Of a stretch of 17,520 nt of DNA, positions 1-10,130 are shown piece by piece. A program made the translations under genes and the position numbers. The notes under the pieces were generated by a model. It saw nothing but the letters and a program-made list of their open reading frames with translations. It had not been told where the DNA came from and did not search any database. The stretch lies in NCBI GenBank assembly GCA_021030915.1, contig JAGEMR010000255.1:1-17520 (forward strand). Direction: 5' to 3'. The stretch comes from Astrothelium macrocarpum. Its lineage: Eukaryota; Ascomycota; Dothideomycetes; Trypetheliales; Trypetheliaceae. How positions within the stretch are numbered: the first letter of the stretch is position 1; each line of letters starts with the position of its first letter.

Positions 1-1
1 A

Positions 2-1888
2 CGGACTAATTGCCTAATTAGGAAACAATGAAGCTAACGCCGGAGATTACAAGAGTGGATTGCCCAACATTATCAGAAGAGGTGGAAAAAAGGGGTCTTC
101 GAAGCCAGTGAAGCGTCAAAGCTCTTGCCGTTCAAACAAAATGCTCAATCTTGCTCAATCCAAACTCATAAGCCACGTCGGCCCTACCTTCTGGCAACTC
201 ACATTCTGGCATCTCGACACATTCTGTATGACAATAACAACCGGTTGGATGGATTGTTGCTGCATCGGTGAACGCCATGAGAGGCACGGCGGATCTGCGT
301 TACTGTCTGCATGCATTGCCGCTCTGTGCCACAATAAGATGGACAAATGCGACCCATTAGCCACCAGCTTATGGCTTTCATAGACGTGGCACATCTCATC
401 ATTCCCTCTGTAGCTCCTTCTGTCCTCCGGTGTTCACCACAGGACAAGATCTCTTGCTGTGGCCGGAAATGCGCAATGAGCAATGCTGAACGATCTTCGT
501 CCGATTTCGAACTCAGCGCTGACAGAGATTGATTGCTGTATCGGAGACGCATATTAAATTCACCCTATAGGATGATTATTCGCCTTGCTTGTGCCTCCAG
601 CCATAGGTCTCCTCAGAGCAATTTTAGTGTGGTATTTTCGGAGCCTTACCCTCGTCGGATTTGAAATCACCTGGTCAAAGATTCAAAAGGAATCTCCACC
701 TTGCCCTTCTGCAGGATAAATCTATCACACAATTTCTGGTTGGCTTACCTATCATTAATATTAGCAGAAACGTCTGACAGCCACCAACAGATCAAAATTG
801 GACTCCATTGACTCGGAAGGCTTCACGGCGCTCAATGCTCCATTGAACTACGACTCTCTGGTCTTCTGAGTCGAGACGATAAAAGACCATACCTTTGCGA
901 ATCTATGCAAAGCAATCTCAAGGACTCTGAATGACAACGCTCGATCCGTAAACAAGCTCAGCATTACCGCAAGATCGGCTTCACAAAAAGAAACGTGCCA
1001 CTCTCGTTGGCAATTGAGACACTGTCACCGCAAGACACAAAACAGTTCTGTACGACCGTCCAGATAATCTGTATGGCAGCAAGGCAGCCAAAAGTTGACA
1101 GCCATAGTATTGATGCTGCCAAGGATATCATAACTGTCATCAAGTCGAGCTCCCTGTTTTTCTTGTATGGATAAGGCAAGATTTTTGGATTATACAGCGC
1201 TGTGAATAAGATCCATTGGCTTCCGAGTCGCCCGAAGCTCCAGTTTTGAAACGTAGGTCAAATCTCAGATGAATGTGACTGCGTAAAATGCAACTTTACT
1301 GGATCCTCACGCTGAAATCATCGCGTTCGTATCTGGGCAAATTCGCCTCTATGAGATGCAAATGAGTTTGGCGTTTTTGAAATGCATACTCGATATTGGA
1401 AACAGGAGGGGAGCCTACAACGATCAATCCAATGCTCCAGTTGCGCGCAAGTTCTCAACTCTCTGCTCATGAAAGATGCGGCAGTCTCATTTCGTTACCT
1501 TTTACGGCGGATCTGGAACCATTGATAATACCTAAGCCAAAGAATGTCAGCAGACCTTGGAGTCAATGCCAAGAACGCCCCCGAACAATATGCTACAGAC
1601 TGCTTCAGATATACACGAGAAGGATATTACGTGGATCAAAGAGCGACCTTTGATGTTAATAAAGATGCACTGCGGAATATCCTACCAAGCATCAATGATC
1701 CTTATTTCGGTATTGCACAAGGCTCCGAAGAGGAGAGGCAATTGTCCTCTTTGAAAGAAGACCCAAGCACAATTGATGTGGACGAGACGCAACGTTACGG
1801 CGACAACGAAGCTCCTGGTACTGGGAGTAGTCAGTCCTTCCCGACGAATGATAATGAGGTCTCTATAGGCGAACCACGTCCTTCTTAG
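2..1888 (+). pseudogene. Possible decayed protein-coding gene, family unknown
   Basis: Reading one + frame from base 2 to the TAG at 1886-1888 gives about 629 codons with some 15 internal stops, about half of what random sequence would give. Most are TGA, as expected if CGA or TGG codons had mutated by transition. The translated text between stops looks protein-like: an amphipathic stretch near 41-266 (contains LQEWIAQHYQKRW), an open run of 79 codons at 932-1168 and an open acidic tail of about 120 codons at 1526-1888 (its first ATG is at 1544). I do not recognise the family. Against it, other frames, including the - strand at 199-552, have open runs of similar length, so this could be non-coding sequence. 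The 1544-1888 tail could also be a real short gene or a last exon. I assign no function. Confidence 0.3.
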
Positions 1889-2471
1889 CTGATTGTGCTC
1901 ACAAGATATGTGCTAGCTAAATGAATCAGGTACCATATGCTTGAGGCGCTGATGAGTCAATGATATGAAAACCTTCTTACTCTCTACATTGGTTTTCGAG
2001 AGAATTCCTGCAGAGTAGTTTTTATAAGTTACATCCCCTCTTGGATGTCGAAACTGCGCCTGGTGCATGCCACAACTTCGTTTGCGTTCCAACCCCATCC
2101 CGAACATCCGTAGGAGATAGTAATGAAATGGAGCGCTTCAGACCGATTTAGACATCCCGTCTGTGATCACATAATTTCGCTCTGCTCGTCAAGAAAGAAA
2201 ATCCTAGGTGTTTACAAAAAGAAACGCTTTGAGTAAAGAAGCTAACTAATATGGCAAAGAACACCAGTCGATTCAGGCATCCTACAAATTTTGGATCTAT
2301 CTTGATATCGTGTGCCGAATAACTTCATGTAATGCAGACTTACGTTATCAGGTACGAGACAAGCACTGAATTTCACACATCGCTTGTTGGGTATCTCCAG
2401 GTTTTTCCTTCCAATTCTAGAACTTGCGCAATTTCGGAGTTGACATACGTCACAGTCATTAAACCGTCCAC
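1889..2471. other. Intergenic region upstream of the HET gene
   Basis: About 580 bases of ordinary base composition with no convincing coding frame on either strand. It must hold the promoter and 5' leader of the HET-domain gene. I see no unambiguous TATA box or repeated operator-like site. An in-frame TAA lies 12 bases before the HET gene ATG, so translation of that gene cannot start within this stretch in the same exon. Confidence 0.5.
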
Positions 2472-4244
2472 ATGTATCGGCCACTTTACCCTGGTCAATT
2501 CCGCCTCGTGCGACCTTGTAGTGGAGGGCAAATTCGTGCGTCGTTGGAAGTGCATGACCTCAACAGCGCTCCTACCTACATAGCACTCTCGTACACGTGG
2601 GGACGTGCGGTTTATCGGAAAGGAAGACCTCTCTCCACAACATATAGCATGACTTTGGACGAGGAGGAAGTCCAAATCCAAGAAAATCTTCATGATGCAC
2701 TACGACACTTGCTTTGGAGGGTTACAGAACAGAAACGCTACGTCTTTATTGATGCTCTTTGCATCAACCAAGATAATATTGATGAGCGGAACAGCCAAGT
2801 CCGAATGATGCGTGCCATCTACGAAGGTGCGCACCAGGTCTGGGGTTGGTTAGGCGTGCCCTACAATGAAGATGAGACACGGCAAGCTGTAGCGCTGATG
2901 AAGCGGTTCAACCTCGCGCTCAAAGACGGTCTAGAAAAGAATAACAATGGCATGAATAAACTATCCGGCGATTTATCGCCCGACAATCCTAATCTCTATC
3001 CATTTCCGCAAACAGATACGTACCAAGGCTGGCTAGGCATCATGGAGATGTTCAATCACCCATATTGGAGACGCACTTGGGTGCAGCAGGAAGCAACTGG
3101 CCCAATCGAAACTTTGTATTTCTGCGGCGGCAATTGGTTCGATAAGATATACCTGTCTGCGGCATGCTACTTTGGGTACCATTACTCGCTTTTCACAGAC
3201 ATCGAGCAACGATTCGTCACGGCGATTGGGACAGGCAGTAGCGCGTGGAATCTCAGTACAATGCGAGATCTTGACGGGACGTTTAAGAGAAAGCACGAGA
3301 CACAGATTATACATCTCTTAGGAAAATTTCGGAATACACTGTGTACTGACAGCCGAGACAAAGTGTTTGCTCCCCGCAATCTAGCGACCGATGTCGATCA
3401 TGATGATATCTATGTCGATTACTCAAAGTCTGCGAGGGAGATTTACGAGAGCGTTGTGCGCTTCTACCTTACTCGATACACGGACTTAAATTTTCTGGGA
3501 TACGTTACAATTCCAGTTGAGGACTCCTTCCGGATGCAAAGAAAATGTATAGAGCCCGCAATGTCGACCTGGATTCCGGATTGGCGCGACCATCTAAAAG
3601 TAACACCATTTTCTTTGATCGGTCACACCAAGGGGTCCCTCGAACCGCTGTTCTGCGCTTCGGGGGGCCATAGACGTCATGATTGCCAGATATATGGTGG
3701 AGAGCTGGTGGCGACTGGAATGATCGTCGATACTATCGCCTCACTGTCAAAGATATGTGAAGACGACGCAAATACAGTTGGAGAAGTCAAACAGTGGACT
3801 CCAGAAGATGCAAGTAATAGGGCGTATGAGCCGATGAAACAATCGCTGGACGAGGCTTTCCGCACCACGATTGTCGCCAATGTGCAATTTGAGACACGCA
3901 GACTAGGTGCATGTATGGACTGGGACTTGTGGAACGCGGGTATTGATAGACTCGATCCCGAGAAGAGGAGAGACAGGTACGGACTTGACATTGTTCTCAC
4001 TCAAGTCTGCTTTGGTAGACGGCTTGCATTCACCGAAGCTGGATACATGGGAATAGCTCCAGCTGCGAGTAGGACAGGAGATACTGTCTGTGTATTGTGG
4101 GGTGGAGAGCCATTGTATGTTATTCGTGAAGCGGCTGATAATCGGTATCGATTCGTAGGTGAGTGCTATTTGCACGGGTTGATGCGCGGAGAGGTTTTTG
4201 ATCTGGAAATCGAATCAACAGTTCGAAGATTTCAGTTTATATAG
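2472..4244 (+). CDS. HET-domain (heterokaryon incompatibility) protein
   Basis: Single-exon gene of 590 aa. The ATG at 2472 is the first Met after an in-frame TAA at 2460-2462. The N-terminal third carries the three blocks of the HET domain: YIALSYTWG at about residues 36-44, IDALCINQDNIDERNSQV at about 93-110, and WRRTWVQQE at about 199-207. The C-terminus ends with a YRFVGECYLHGLMRGE-like block (about 560-576), usual in this family. HET proteins mediate non-self recognition: incompatible partner alleles trigger cell death after hyphal fusion. Most paralogues in ascomycete genomes have no assigned partner, and none is visible here. No NACHT, NB-ARC, ankyrin or WD repeats follow the domain, so it is the simple single-domain form. 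At about 298-306 it reads VFAPRNLAT where relatives usually have a VFALLGLA-like motif. No frameshift or stop is present, and there is no sign of RIP although the AT-rich block begins about 400 bases downstream. The call is firm for the family; the specific role is unknown. Confidence 0.93.
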   Translation: MYRPLYPGQFRLVRPCSGGQIRASLEVHDLNSAPTYIALSYTWGRAVYRKGRPLSTTYSMTLDEEEVQIQENLHDALRHLLWRVTEQKRYVFIDALCINQDNIDERNSQVRMMRAIYEGAHQVWGWLGVPYNEDETRQAVALMKRFNLALKDGLEKNNNGMNKLSGDLSPDNPNLYPFPQTDTYQGWLGIMEMFNHPYWRRTWVQQEATGPIETLYFCGGNWFDKIYLSAACYFGYHYSLFTDIEQRFVTAIGTGSSAWNLSTMRDLDGTFKRKHETQIIHLLGKFRNTLCTDSRDKVFAPRNLATDVDHDDIYVDYSKSAREIYESVVRFYLTRYTDLNFLGYVTIPVEDSFRMQRKCIEPAMSTWIPDWRDHLKVTPFSLIGHTKGSLEPLFCASGGHRRHDCQIYGGELVATGMIVDTIASLSKICEDDANTVGEVKQWTPEDASNRAYEPMKQSLDEAFRTTIVANVQFETRRLGACMDWDLWNAGIDRLDPEKRRDRYGLDIVLTQVCFGRRLAFTEAGYMGIAPAASRTGDTVCVLWGGEPLYVIREAADNRYRFVGECYLHGLMRGEVFDLEIESTVRRFQFI

Positions 4245-4638
4245 GCCTCCTGATCGGGCCGACAACATTGAAGCCTCTGCAAGGTTGCAATTCAGCCTTC
4301 GAAGCATTGATCGTTGTGTTGTTGCACAAGGGATACCTCCAGCCCCCTTTCGTCTCCGGTGGATAGCGCCGACGATCGTACAAATCGCACCAACTTCGGT
4401 AGTTTTCATGACTCGAGAGTAGTCTCGAGGGATTAAGGCTAACGGAATAGCTTCCTAGACACTGAGCTATAATAATTCTTCTCGAATGATACTGGATCTA
4501 GCTCATTACATAATAATTCTTCTTGGATCCATTTTTCTCACCCAATCAGATAATATAAACACATCCGAAGGATGCGATGATCACGTTTTAGCCGTCATAC
4601 ACGCCTAGGCGCTGTATCCACGCACGTAGTTCGAAGAG
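4245..4638. other. 3' flank of the HET gene up to the transposon block
   Basis: Holds the presumed 3' UTR and a short spacer. From about 4460 it becomes richer in A and T. It contains a perfect short hairpin (listed separately) and two copies of a TAATAATTCTTCT core, near 4471 and 4511, the first lying between GAGCTA and TAGCTC. This could be a relic of an older repeat such as a retrotransposon LTR fragment. The evidence is too weak to name one. Confidence 0.4.
4412..4429. repeat. Perfect short inverted repeat (hairpin)
   Basis: CTCGAGA, loop GTAG, TCTCGAG: a 7-bp perfect stem with a 4-base loop, about 170 bases after the HET stop codon. It could fold in the 3' end of the transcript or be the remnant of a repeat end. 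No function is implied by the sequence alone. Confidence 0.45.
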
Positions 4639-4640
4639 TA

Positions 4641-4680
4641 CCCGTCCTCCCCACCTTGTGCAAGGTCCCACCTTTCGCAA
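4641..4680. repeat. Left terminal inverted repeat of element A
   Basis: About 40 bp pairing with 12148-12187. It contains two direct repeats, CCCACCTTGTGCAA (4650-4663) and CCCACCTTTCGCAA (4667-4680), spaced exactly 17 bp. It retains normal GC content, unlike the interior just to its right. Confidence 0.88.
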
Positions 4681-4749
4681 CCGGTTTTTCGGTCGAACAA
4701 TCTAATTTCAAAAACCTACAATTCTACCATCATAATTTTTATTGATAAA

Positions 4750-5230
4750 ATGTTTATAGATTTGGAATTTCGAAATGCGAATGATTATTTTATAATAATA
4801 AAAAAATTCGGAATCTATTTATCAATATTATCATATTATTATAAAAAAATTATTATCAATCAAATAATTATTTAAATTAATATCAATATCAATTTTTTAA
4901 AATAATAAATATAAATTTTAATTAATTTTATTAATGATTTTATATATTAAAATATTTTTTTTATATCAGAAATATTTCAAATATTCGTTAAAAATATCAT
5001 AAAATTTTATTCAAAAAAAAATTAATCAGATCAATTCATTAAATTATATAAAATTAAATTAAATATTGATTTTTTGAAAATAATTAATATTAAATAAATT
5101 AAAATAAATAATAAAATACAAATTCAATATTATTTTGATTTTATAAATAAATTAATATGATGATATTAATATATTAAAATTCTTTATAAATTGATATAAA
5201 AATTGAATATCATAAAATTCTTTCATAAAA
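4750..5230 (+). pseudogene. N-terminal part of the element A transposase, decayed
   Basis: From the ATG at 4750 the frame reads about 40 codons before a stop. It includes KKFGIYLSILSYYYKK, which fits the KKYGVDRSTLSRR-type helix-turn-helix of pogo/Fot1 transposases once Arg-to-Tyr-like and Thr-to-Ile transition damage is allowed for. The same frame continues, with stops, into text resembling the next conserved region (INFIND, then EIFQIFVKN). Element B interrupts it at about codon 160. The remainder should lie in 10816-12147, but I could not place the catalytic motifs there. The family call rests on memory of the consensus and on the TIR and TA context. Confidence 0.55.
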
Positions 5231-5232
5231 TA

Positions 5233-5294
5233 ACATATCTGCATAGCGAGCGGAATAACATAACGAGCGGAACACCGCTCCGCACTCGTACGAA
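5233..5294. repeat. Left TIR of element B
   Basis: Pairs with 10752-10813. It contains CATAGCGAGCGGA and CATAACGAGCGGA starting at 5242 and 5259, exactly 17 bp apart, followed by an inner CCGCAC...TACGAA motif at 5280-5294. The first CpG appears as CA (ACATATC against ACGTATC), a RIP-type change. Confidence 0.88.
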
Positions 5295-5783
5295 TTTTTT
5301 TTTATCAACACAATAATATTATATTATAATTATAAAAATTAATCACTATTTTTTTTTTCAAAAATTAAAAAATCTATCTGACATATTCGTATATAATATC
5401 CAGATTATTTATAATTATTATAATATTATATATACAGATTTTTACCATTTATATGACCATTTTTTTCACATATATTATTTTTTTTAATTTCAATAATATC
5501 TTTTTATAATTATAATATATTTATTTCTAAAATATTAAATAATCCGCCAATATATAATCAAATTTTTTTGATTTTTTGATATTTATTTAATATTTCATTT
5601 ATTATATGAAGATTTTTATTTTTCATTTTTAATAATATTAATTTATATATTAATTTTAAAATATTTTTTATTTATATATTAATTAAATTATATAATTAAA
5701 TTAGAAAATTATTTTAATATTTTATAATTTTAGATTTCAGATTTATAAAATTTCGTATTATATTTTTTATAATTTTAAATATA

Positions 5784-5845
5784 ACGTATCTGCATAGCGA
5801 GCGGACCATCATAACGAGCGGATCACGCGCACCCAATTTTACGAA
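5784..5845. repeat. Left TIR of element C
   Basis: Begins ACGTATCTGCATAGCGAGCG. CATAGCGAGCGGA (from 5793) and CATAACGAGCGGA (from 5810) are direct repeats 17 bp apart. The inner part ends with TACGAA. Confidence 0.92.
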
Positions 5846-5879
5846 TTTTGAATTTTACAATCATTTTTTTTTATATATA

Positions 5880-7540
5880 AAAATATAATCATTTTTATAT
5901 AAGAATAAAATAATTATGATATTTCAAATTTTCAAAAATAATTTAAAATTTAATATATAAATTATAATTCAGATTTATAAAATTTTTCGTATAATATTAA
6001 TTATTTAACACGATAATTGATAATTATAATATAATATTTTAATTAATTTAATAAATTTTATTGAAATAAAAAAAGAAATAATTCTAAATTATATTATAAA
6101 TTTAATTAATCATAAATTTCCGTTTAAATAAAATAATATATAAAATATGATTGATTATTTATATAAAATTCGAAATATATCGTATATTAAATTTCAATAA
6201 ATTATAAATTTTATATAATAATAATTATTATTTAAAATACGATTCTGATAAAAGATTGATTATTAAAAAATATTAATTAAAAATTTTATAATTATATAAA
6301 ATTGATTTGATTTTATATATAATATAATTAATAAATATAAAATTATTGATATCAATATTTATAATTTTGATAAAATTAATTTTTTAATAAAAATATTATT
6401 ATATATAAAAATTATTATTATTTTAGATCATAAAAAAAAATTTTATATAAAATAATCTGATAATTGAAAATGGATTTTAATAATTCAAAATATTTATATA
6501 AATAATTAAACGTTATTTTTATATATTATTATAAAAAATAAATATCATTTTTTTTTAATATATAAATAATGAATTTTTTATTATCTGATAAATTTATTCA
6601 AATATAAATAATTAAATAATAAACGAAATTAATTTAAATTAATTATAATATTTTAAAAAATTTATAAAATTTTATATAATCGGAAAATATCAATTTTTAA
6701 TTTTTGATAAATATAATAATTATTATTTTTTTAAATTTAATAATTATTATCAAAAAATGGATATTATTATTCTTTATATATTTTCATATTCATTATATAT
6801 TTTTTAATCTTTTAATATAAAATATTTTAATTTTTTAAAAATTTTATATAATAAAAAAATTAAATATTTAATACAATTTCAATTTATATATATTATAAAA
6901 GACGATTTCTTTTCTATTTTTAAAAAAATATTTTTTATTTTAATAAATAAAAGAAATATATAAATAAAATTTCGAATAATTGATTTTATTTTATATAATC
7001 TAAAATAAATAATCAATCAATTAAATTTTAAATTTAGAATATTTATATTATTAAATTCTTATTTAATAAATATCATATTTATAAATTCAAATATATTTAG
7101 AATTATAAAAAATATAATATGAAATTCCATAAATTTAAAATCTAAAATCGTAAAATATCAAAATAATTCTTTAATTTAATTATATAATTTAATTAATATT
7201 CAAATAAAAGATATTTTAAAATTAATATATAAATTAATATTATTAAAAATGAAAAATAAAATCTTTTATATAATAAATAAAATATTAAATAAATATCAGA
7301 AAATCAAAAAAATTTGATTATATATTGGCGGATTGTTTAATATTTTAAAAATAAATACGTTATAATTATAAAAAGATATTATTGAAATTAAAAAAAATGA
7401 TATATATGAAAAGAATGATCATATAAATGGCAAAAATCCGCATATATAATATTATAACAATTATAAATAATCTAGATATTATACGCGAATCTGTCAGATA
7501 AATTTTTTAATCTTTAAAAAAAAAAATAATAATTAATTTT
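5880..7540 (+). pseudogene. Transposase relic of element C (approximate ends)
   Basis: Two motifs are recognisable on the + strand. At 6363-6371 the frame reads NFD, continuing KINFLIK, matching NFDETGFLMG of relatives through E-to-K, T-to-I, G-to-N and G-to-K transitions. At 7453-7494 it reads YNNYK*SRYYTRIC, a CCHC knuckle in which the first two Cys codons became Tyr, the Gln a stop, the Gly an Arg and the His a Tyr, with the final Cys intact. The distance between the two motifs is 1084 bp, against 1086 in element D, so a small net indel exists. Ends are inferred from the layout of D. The gene is completely inactive. Confidence 0.6.
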
Positions 7541-7581
7541 TATAATTATAATAAAATATTATTATACTGATAAAAGAAAAA

Positions 7582-7643
7582 TTCGTACGATTGGGTGCGG
7601 GTAATCCGCTCGTTATGATGGTCCGCTCGCTATGCAGATACGT
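7582..7643. repeat. Right TIR of element C
   Basis: Reverse complement of 5784-5845 with about four mismatches. It includes the two 17-bp-spaced repeats and an inner CCGCAC motif (reverse complement at 7595-7600). Confidence 0.92.
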
Positions 7644-8334
7644 TATTTGAATTTATAAATATAATATTTATCGAATAAGAATTTAATAATATAAATATTT
7701 TAAATTTAAAATTCAAATAATTAATTATTTATTCTGAATTATATAAAATAAAATCAATTATTCGAAATTCTATTTATACGTTTTTTTTATTTATTAAAAT
7801 AAAAAATATTTTTTTAAAAATAAAAAAAAATCATTTTTTATAATATATATAAATTAAAATCGTATTAAATATTCAATTTTTTTATTATATAAAATTTTTA
7901 AAAGATTAAAATATTTTATATTAAAAGATTGAAAAATATATAATAAATATGAAAATATATAAAAAATAATAATATCCATTTTTTAATAATAATTATTAAA
8001 TTTAAAAAAATAATGATTATTATATTTATCAAAAATTAAAAATCGATATTTATTAATTATATAAAATTTTATAAATTTTTTAAAATATTATAATCAATTT
8101 AAATTGATTTTATTTATTATTCAATTATTTATATTTAAATGAATTTATTAAATAATAAAAAATTTATTATTTATATATCAAAAAAAAATGATATTTATTT
8201 TTTATAATAATATACGAAAATAATATCTAATCATTTATATAAATATTCTGAATTATTAAAATTCATTTTTAATTATTAGATTATTTTATATAAAATCTTC
8301 TTTTATAATCTGAAATAATAATAATTTTTATATA

Positions 8335-8398
8335 ACGTACAACACAATTGAGTTGGCCACCCAATTGGATTGGCCACTTTTCCGCACTCTCATACGAA
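8335..8398. repeat. Left TIR of element D
   Basis: Starts ACGTACAACACAATTGAGTT. CAATTGAGTTGGCCAC (from 8345) and CAATTGGATTGGCCAC (from 8362) are direct repeats spaced exactly 17 bp. The inner CCGCACTCTCATACGAA motif (8382-8398) is shared with B and C. Confidence 0.95.
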
Positions 8399-8440
8399 GA
8401 ACTTAAATAACTCAATCATAATAATATAAATTTTTTTACA

Positions 8441-10096
8441 TTATTCAGAATTCTCTTCCTCAGATATATCTTTAATTATAATACAGGTACGCGTATTATG
8501 CCCAGATTTGTTGTAATTATTATATTGCCGTTTATCTGTTTTTAACATTCTCGTATGATTACCACTTTCATCTATTTCTTATTGTATTATCTGTTTAGAC
8601 TCTTTCTGAATCTGTAGATTCTATCCATTTTATATAGAAAGAGATCCTTCTTCTAATAGACGGATTTTTTTAATTTTCCGATATCGGTTAAATTTTTAAT
8701 TTGTCATACGAAATATTTGATTCTCTTCTTTCAAAATGGCAAATTGGTGCATTATTATAATTGCATCATATAAAAACTGGTCGATAATAGATAAAAATTC
8801 AGATAGAGAATTATTCTGATATCGTATAATTCGGTTTCTAATATATTCATTTTGAAATTGTGTTTTAATGGGGTTGTATAATATCTTTAATTCCCAGGGG
8901 AGGGGGGGTCCAGATGAGCTTCTAGGAGATATAGATGTATATAATTTCATATCCAATTATAAAATTACATATTCTGAATCGTACGATATAAATCCTATTC
9001 TTCGAAAACCTCCTTGAATATTTGATTCTATCATAATAATTTAAAAAATTTTATAAAACGTTAAAAAGAAATCCTTTTTTGAAATATAAATAATATGCGC
9101 TCATACGAGATCATCAATTATTTAGCCGTATACGCGTTTTAATACGCGAAAATAATCTATATTAAATGACTATAATTTATATAATGAATGAAAAGATATA
9201 TAAAAAATGATAATATTATTCTTTTAATAGAATAATTCAAAATCAATTGAATGATGATTTTCGTATCCATCAAAAATGAGAAAACGATATATATCCGTTA
9301 TACGATTTATAATATATCAATTGAAATATTGAATTCAATCTAAATTTTATTCATTTATTATCCAATCATTATCTGATATAACAATCATCCAATTATATGA
9401 TAATGGATTATTTTGATATCAAAATAAGAAGTGATTTTTATCCGTAATAATGATATATAGTGGAATAATATAATCCAATATATCCATATCTTGAATTATT
9501 ATCATCCATTTTCGATTATCTTATTAAATCATATGAAATTTTTCACATTTTTCAATACTGATAATAACCATTTCTGACGAGATTTGGCCCATCAAAAATC
9601 CCGTCTCATCAAAATTATAAATATCCCCCTTTTAAATGCCAAATTGGTCAATTATATGTCATACGAGATTAAATCACTCACGAAATTTGTCAGAATCTTC
9701 ATATTAGATTTTCTGATAATCAATTCTACGATTAAAATATATACGTAATTTAGATTATCATTATACGAAATTAGAAATCCAATTCTTATCTACGCATAAT
9801 ATGTTACGGTCGTGTAATAATCAATTTATCATATCTTCAATATCATTATACCGGGGAGAAAATGATCGCGAATCTAGATCAAATATATATCATACGAATA
9901 TCTATTCTTTTAATTTAATGAATTTTTGACGAGGATATTGAATATCGCGTTATGAAGATTTTCCGTGTTTTTGATTTTGAAATATCATATAAGAAATTTT
10001 ATAAATAATTATTGCACGACGAATATTTAATTTAAAATTCTTTTAAAACGTCTGAAATACAAGAACAAGATCACTTTCTTTCCAGGCTTGAACCAT
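8441..10096 (-). pseudogene. Pogo/Fot1-type transposase of element D, inactivated by in-frame stops
   Basis: From the ATG at 10094-10096 to the TAA at 8441-8443 one frame of 552 codons runs without any indel, the usual length for this family (about 540-560 aa). In order: start MVQAWKESDL; a psq-like helix-turn-helix around residues 25-50; a CENP-B/Tc5-type helix-turn-helix around 75-130 (FSPRYND, then KNWISNF); NFDETGF at about residues 161-167 with the first catalytic Asp; the second Asp in FDGYENH near 9240 (usually DGHESH); a third site reading L*SFNIDYF where relatives have LQPLDVGCF, so the catalytic Asp is now Asn; an SSSGPPLPWE linker; a helical segment (8700-8850); and a terminal CCHC knuckle at 8483-8524 with its first two Cys changed to Tyr. 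I count about 28 internal stops; each fits CAA, CAG, CGA or TGG altered by a transition. No active protein can be made from this copy. Confidence 0.93.
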
Positions 10097-10130
10097 AATA
10101 GAATGTGGGAAAAAAATGGATTTAAATTGA

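Larger units (their letters stand above)
5784..7643 (+). mobile_element. Element C: 1860-bp pogo/Fot1-like transposon inserted in B
   Basis: Near-perfect 62-bp TIRs (about 4 mismatches), 5784-5845 and 7582-7643, flanked by TA at 5782-5783 and 7644-7645. Joining the flanks and removing one TA restores AAATATATTTGAA, which is exactly what the homologous site inside C itself reads (near 7096-7108, reverse strand). This confirms both the boundaries and the TA duplication. The interior is very AT-rich with no open reading frame of note. Transposase landmarks lie on the + strand. Confidence 0.93.

Noticed and set aside
199..552. 117-codon open frame on the - strand
   Set aside because: No recognisable motif, and its translation looks like the shadow of another frame. 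It does keep the + strand pseudogene call uncertain.
8696..8956. Stand-alone small gene on the - strand (86 codons)
   Set aside because: It is one open segment of the D transposase frame, bounded by transition-type stops, starts at a TTG rather than an ATG, and continues in frame on both sides.
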